Assembly: GCA_002428905.1 (NCBI GenBank)
Contig: DIYD01000131.1
Span: 1 to 6,171 of the forward strand
From: Bacteroidetes bacterium UBA6063
GTDB taxonomy: Bacteria; Bacteroidota; Bacteroidia; NS11-12g; UBA9320
Direction of reading: 5' to 3'
DNA: 6,171 nucleotides
A model generated the notes under the pieces. That model was not told the DNA's origin. It worked only from the letters and a program-made list of their open reading frames with translations, and did not search any database. Below, piece by piece: positions 5,172-6,171 of this stretch (its first letter is position 1; every line of letters starts with the position of its first letter). A program made the position numbers and the translations under genes.

Positions 5172-6071
5172 TTGAGTCCGATAACCCGGTGGCTAAAGCG
5201 TCATAGTTTTCCAGGATTTAAAGGCAGGTCGATTTTTGATGTTGGTCGCTTTTTTGTGAATTCACTGTTTGATGCAGACCTGATTGTGAAAGCTTCATCG
5301 CTAGCATTCAACTTCTTTTTGGCGTTGTTTCCGGCGATTATTTTTGTCTTTACCCTCATCCCGTACATACCTATAGACAACTTTCAGGCCGACCTTTTAA
5401 TTCAAATTAAACGCTTATTACCAACCAATGCGTACGAAGTACTGATCTCTACAATTGACGATATTGTTAACAATCAAAACCTCAGTTTACTATCGATTGG
5501 TTTCTTATTTGCCTTGTATTTCAGCAGCAATGCTTTCAACATGATGATGACCACGTTCGACAAGTATACGGCGGATCATCAACGTCGATCCTGGTATTCG
5601 GCGCGAGCAAGAAGCATTGGCCTAACCGTATTGGTTGCAGTGATCATTCTCACTAGTGTGTCTATCATAACATACGTCAACATCTCCATATCTTGGTTAA
5701 AAAAGAAGGAGCTGGTTACAGAGACCCTAAATTACTGGTTGCTGCAGATATTTCAATACGGCTCTTTAGCCTTTTTAATCTATTTCGTCTATTCGTCCTT
5801 GTACTACTACGGCAGTTCCAAAGTGGCCAAATGGCGCTTCTTTTCGGTAGGATCTACGCTTGCTACTATATTATCGTTAGTAGCCTCGGCCGGATTCACC
5901 TTTTATGTGAATAGTTTTGACTCGTACAACCGATTATATGGATCAATCGGAACGATATTGGTGTTAATGCTGTTTATCTACTTCAATTGCATCATGTTGT
6001 TGATTGGATTTGAGTTGAACAGTAGCATTGACAGAGCCGAGATGAAAGCGATCAAGGACTCTGAAGATTAA
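5172..6071 (+). CDS. YihY/BrkB-family inner-membrane protein, 299 aa, TTG start
   Basis: Polytopic membrane protein of the YihY/virulence factor BrkB family, once misnamed ribonuclease BN; molecular function is not firmly known. Six helices are visible at about residues 44-64, 106-124, 147-170, 188-210, 222-247 and 256-282, preceded by a basic N terminus (WLKRHSFPGFKGR). Family landmarks: ASSLAFNFFLALFPAIIF (41-58), SSNAFNMMMTTFD (118-130) and the C-terminal YNRLYGSIGTILVLML (252-267) followed by LIGFELNSSI (277-286). Length is typical. The frame is open back to 5121 with no ATG or GTG before the membrane core; the only usual start codon is TTG at 5172, which gives a normal N terminus, and the next Met is at residue 124, too late. 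No Shine-Dalgarno is evident. It is transcribed divergently from serC and probably alone. Start position is the least certain point. Confidence 0.88.
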   Translation: MSPITRWLKRHSFPGFKGRSIFDVGRFFVNSLFDADLIVKASSLAFNFFLALFPAIIFVFTLIPYIPIDNFQADLLIQIKRLLPTNAYEVLISTIDDIVNNQNLSLLSIGFLFALYFSSNAFNMMMTTFDKYTADHQRRSWYSARARSIGLTVLVAVIILTSVSIITYVNISISWLKKKELVTETLNYWLLQIFQYGSLAFLIYFVYSSLYYYGSSKVAKWRFFSVGSTLATILSLVASAGFTFYVNSFDSYNRLYGSIGTILVLMLFIYFNCIMLLIGFELNSSIDRAEMKAIKDSED

Positions 6072-6095
6072 ATTAAGAATTCGTTAATTTTTTTT
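6070..6095 (+). terminator. Weak A/T-only hairpin terminator after the YihY-family gene
   Basis: AAATTAA (6070-6076) pairs with TTAATTT (6084-6090) across the loop GAATTCG and runs into five further T residues to 6095. The stem has only A-T pairs, so it would be a weak intrinsic terminator, but its place directly on the stop codon and ahead of a tRNA promoter fits. It overlaps the last bases of the stop codon. Confidence 0.45.
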
Positions 6096-6104
6096 AGAAA
6101 TAAG

Positions 6105-6135
6105 TTGCTGGTAAAAAATCGGCATTTTACTTTTG
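6105..6135 (+). promoter_or_regulatory. Promoter of the tRNA-Ser gene
   Basis: TTG (6105-6107) and TACTTTTG (6128-6135) are 20 bases apart, fitting the Bacteroidota -33/-7 pattern. The predicted transcript start near 6141 would leave a leader of about 8 bases for RNase P to remove from the tRNA that begins at 6149. The -7 box is identical to that of the serC promoter. Confidence 0.72.
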
Positions 6136-6148
6136 CAACCGCTCTGAA

Positions 6149-6171
6149 GGAGAGATGGCAGAGTGGTCGAA
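6149..6171 (+). tRNA. tRNA-Ser, 5' end only (truncated by window end)
   Basis: GGAGAGA (6149-6155) is a typical serine acceptor strand, followed by TG at positions 8-9 and GCAGAGTGGTCGAA, a class II D-arm of the type seen in bacterial serine tRNAs. The anticodon lies beyond the window, so the isoacceptor cannot be given. tRNA-Leu is less likely because its 5' strand usually begins GCC or GCG. A promoter sits immediately upstream. Confidence 0.82.

Overview
The window reads as a piece of an ordinary chromosome from a member of the Bacteroidota, most likely the Flavobacteriales or a close relative. The reasons are: four intergenic copies of the Bacteroidota -7 promoter box (TAnnTTTG); A/T-rich start regions mostly without Shine-Dalgarno sequences; the gene order serC-serA-DUF1015; and a base composition of roughly 40-45% GC. 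I see no phage, insertion sequence, CRISPR array or other obvious mobile DNA. No gap between genes exceeds about 230 bases.

Layout. (i) Bases 1-636 (+) hold the C-terminal two thirds of an EamA/DMT-family membrane transporter that begins outside the window. (ii) Bases 629-976 (-) encode a small XRE-type repressor with a coiled-coil tail; its stop overlaps the transporter's stop tail to tail. (iii) Bases 976-1035 hold three copies of a palindrome, TTTTACA-NN-TGTAAAA, lying on and just upstream of the repressor start, almost certainly its own operators. A degenerate fourth copy and an inverted repeat follow in the 230-base intergenic region. (iv) Bases 1207-1782 (+) encode a hydrophobic protein of about six helices resembling DUF6580, with a good promoter directly in front. 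(v) Bases 1798-5016 (-) form a compact operon, serC-serA-DUF1015, with gaps of 1 and 8 bases. (vi) Divergent from it, bases 5172-6071 (+) encode a YihY/BrkB-family inner-membrane protein that appears to use a TTG start. (vii) A weak terminator, a textbook promoter and the first 23 bases of a tRNA-Ser gene close the window.

How the genes work together. SerA oxidises 3-phosphoglycerate to 3-phosphohydroxypyruvate and SerC transaminates that to phosphoserine. The third cistron encodes a DUF1015 protein with the motif DGHHR, which resembles the phosphate-handling motif of the ParB/sulfiredoxin/serine-kinase fold. No phosphoserine phosphatase (SerB) gene is present, so the DUF1015 protein is the most interesting functional unknown here: an enzyme or regulator acting on serine or phosphoserine is a reasonable guess, but it is inference. 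The second point of interest is the XRE operator array, in which every palindrome contains a complete -7 promoter box (TACATTTG), so repressor binding and promoter recognition would use the same bases. Nothing in the window demands an entirely new system.
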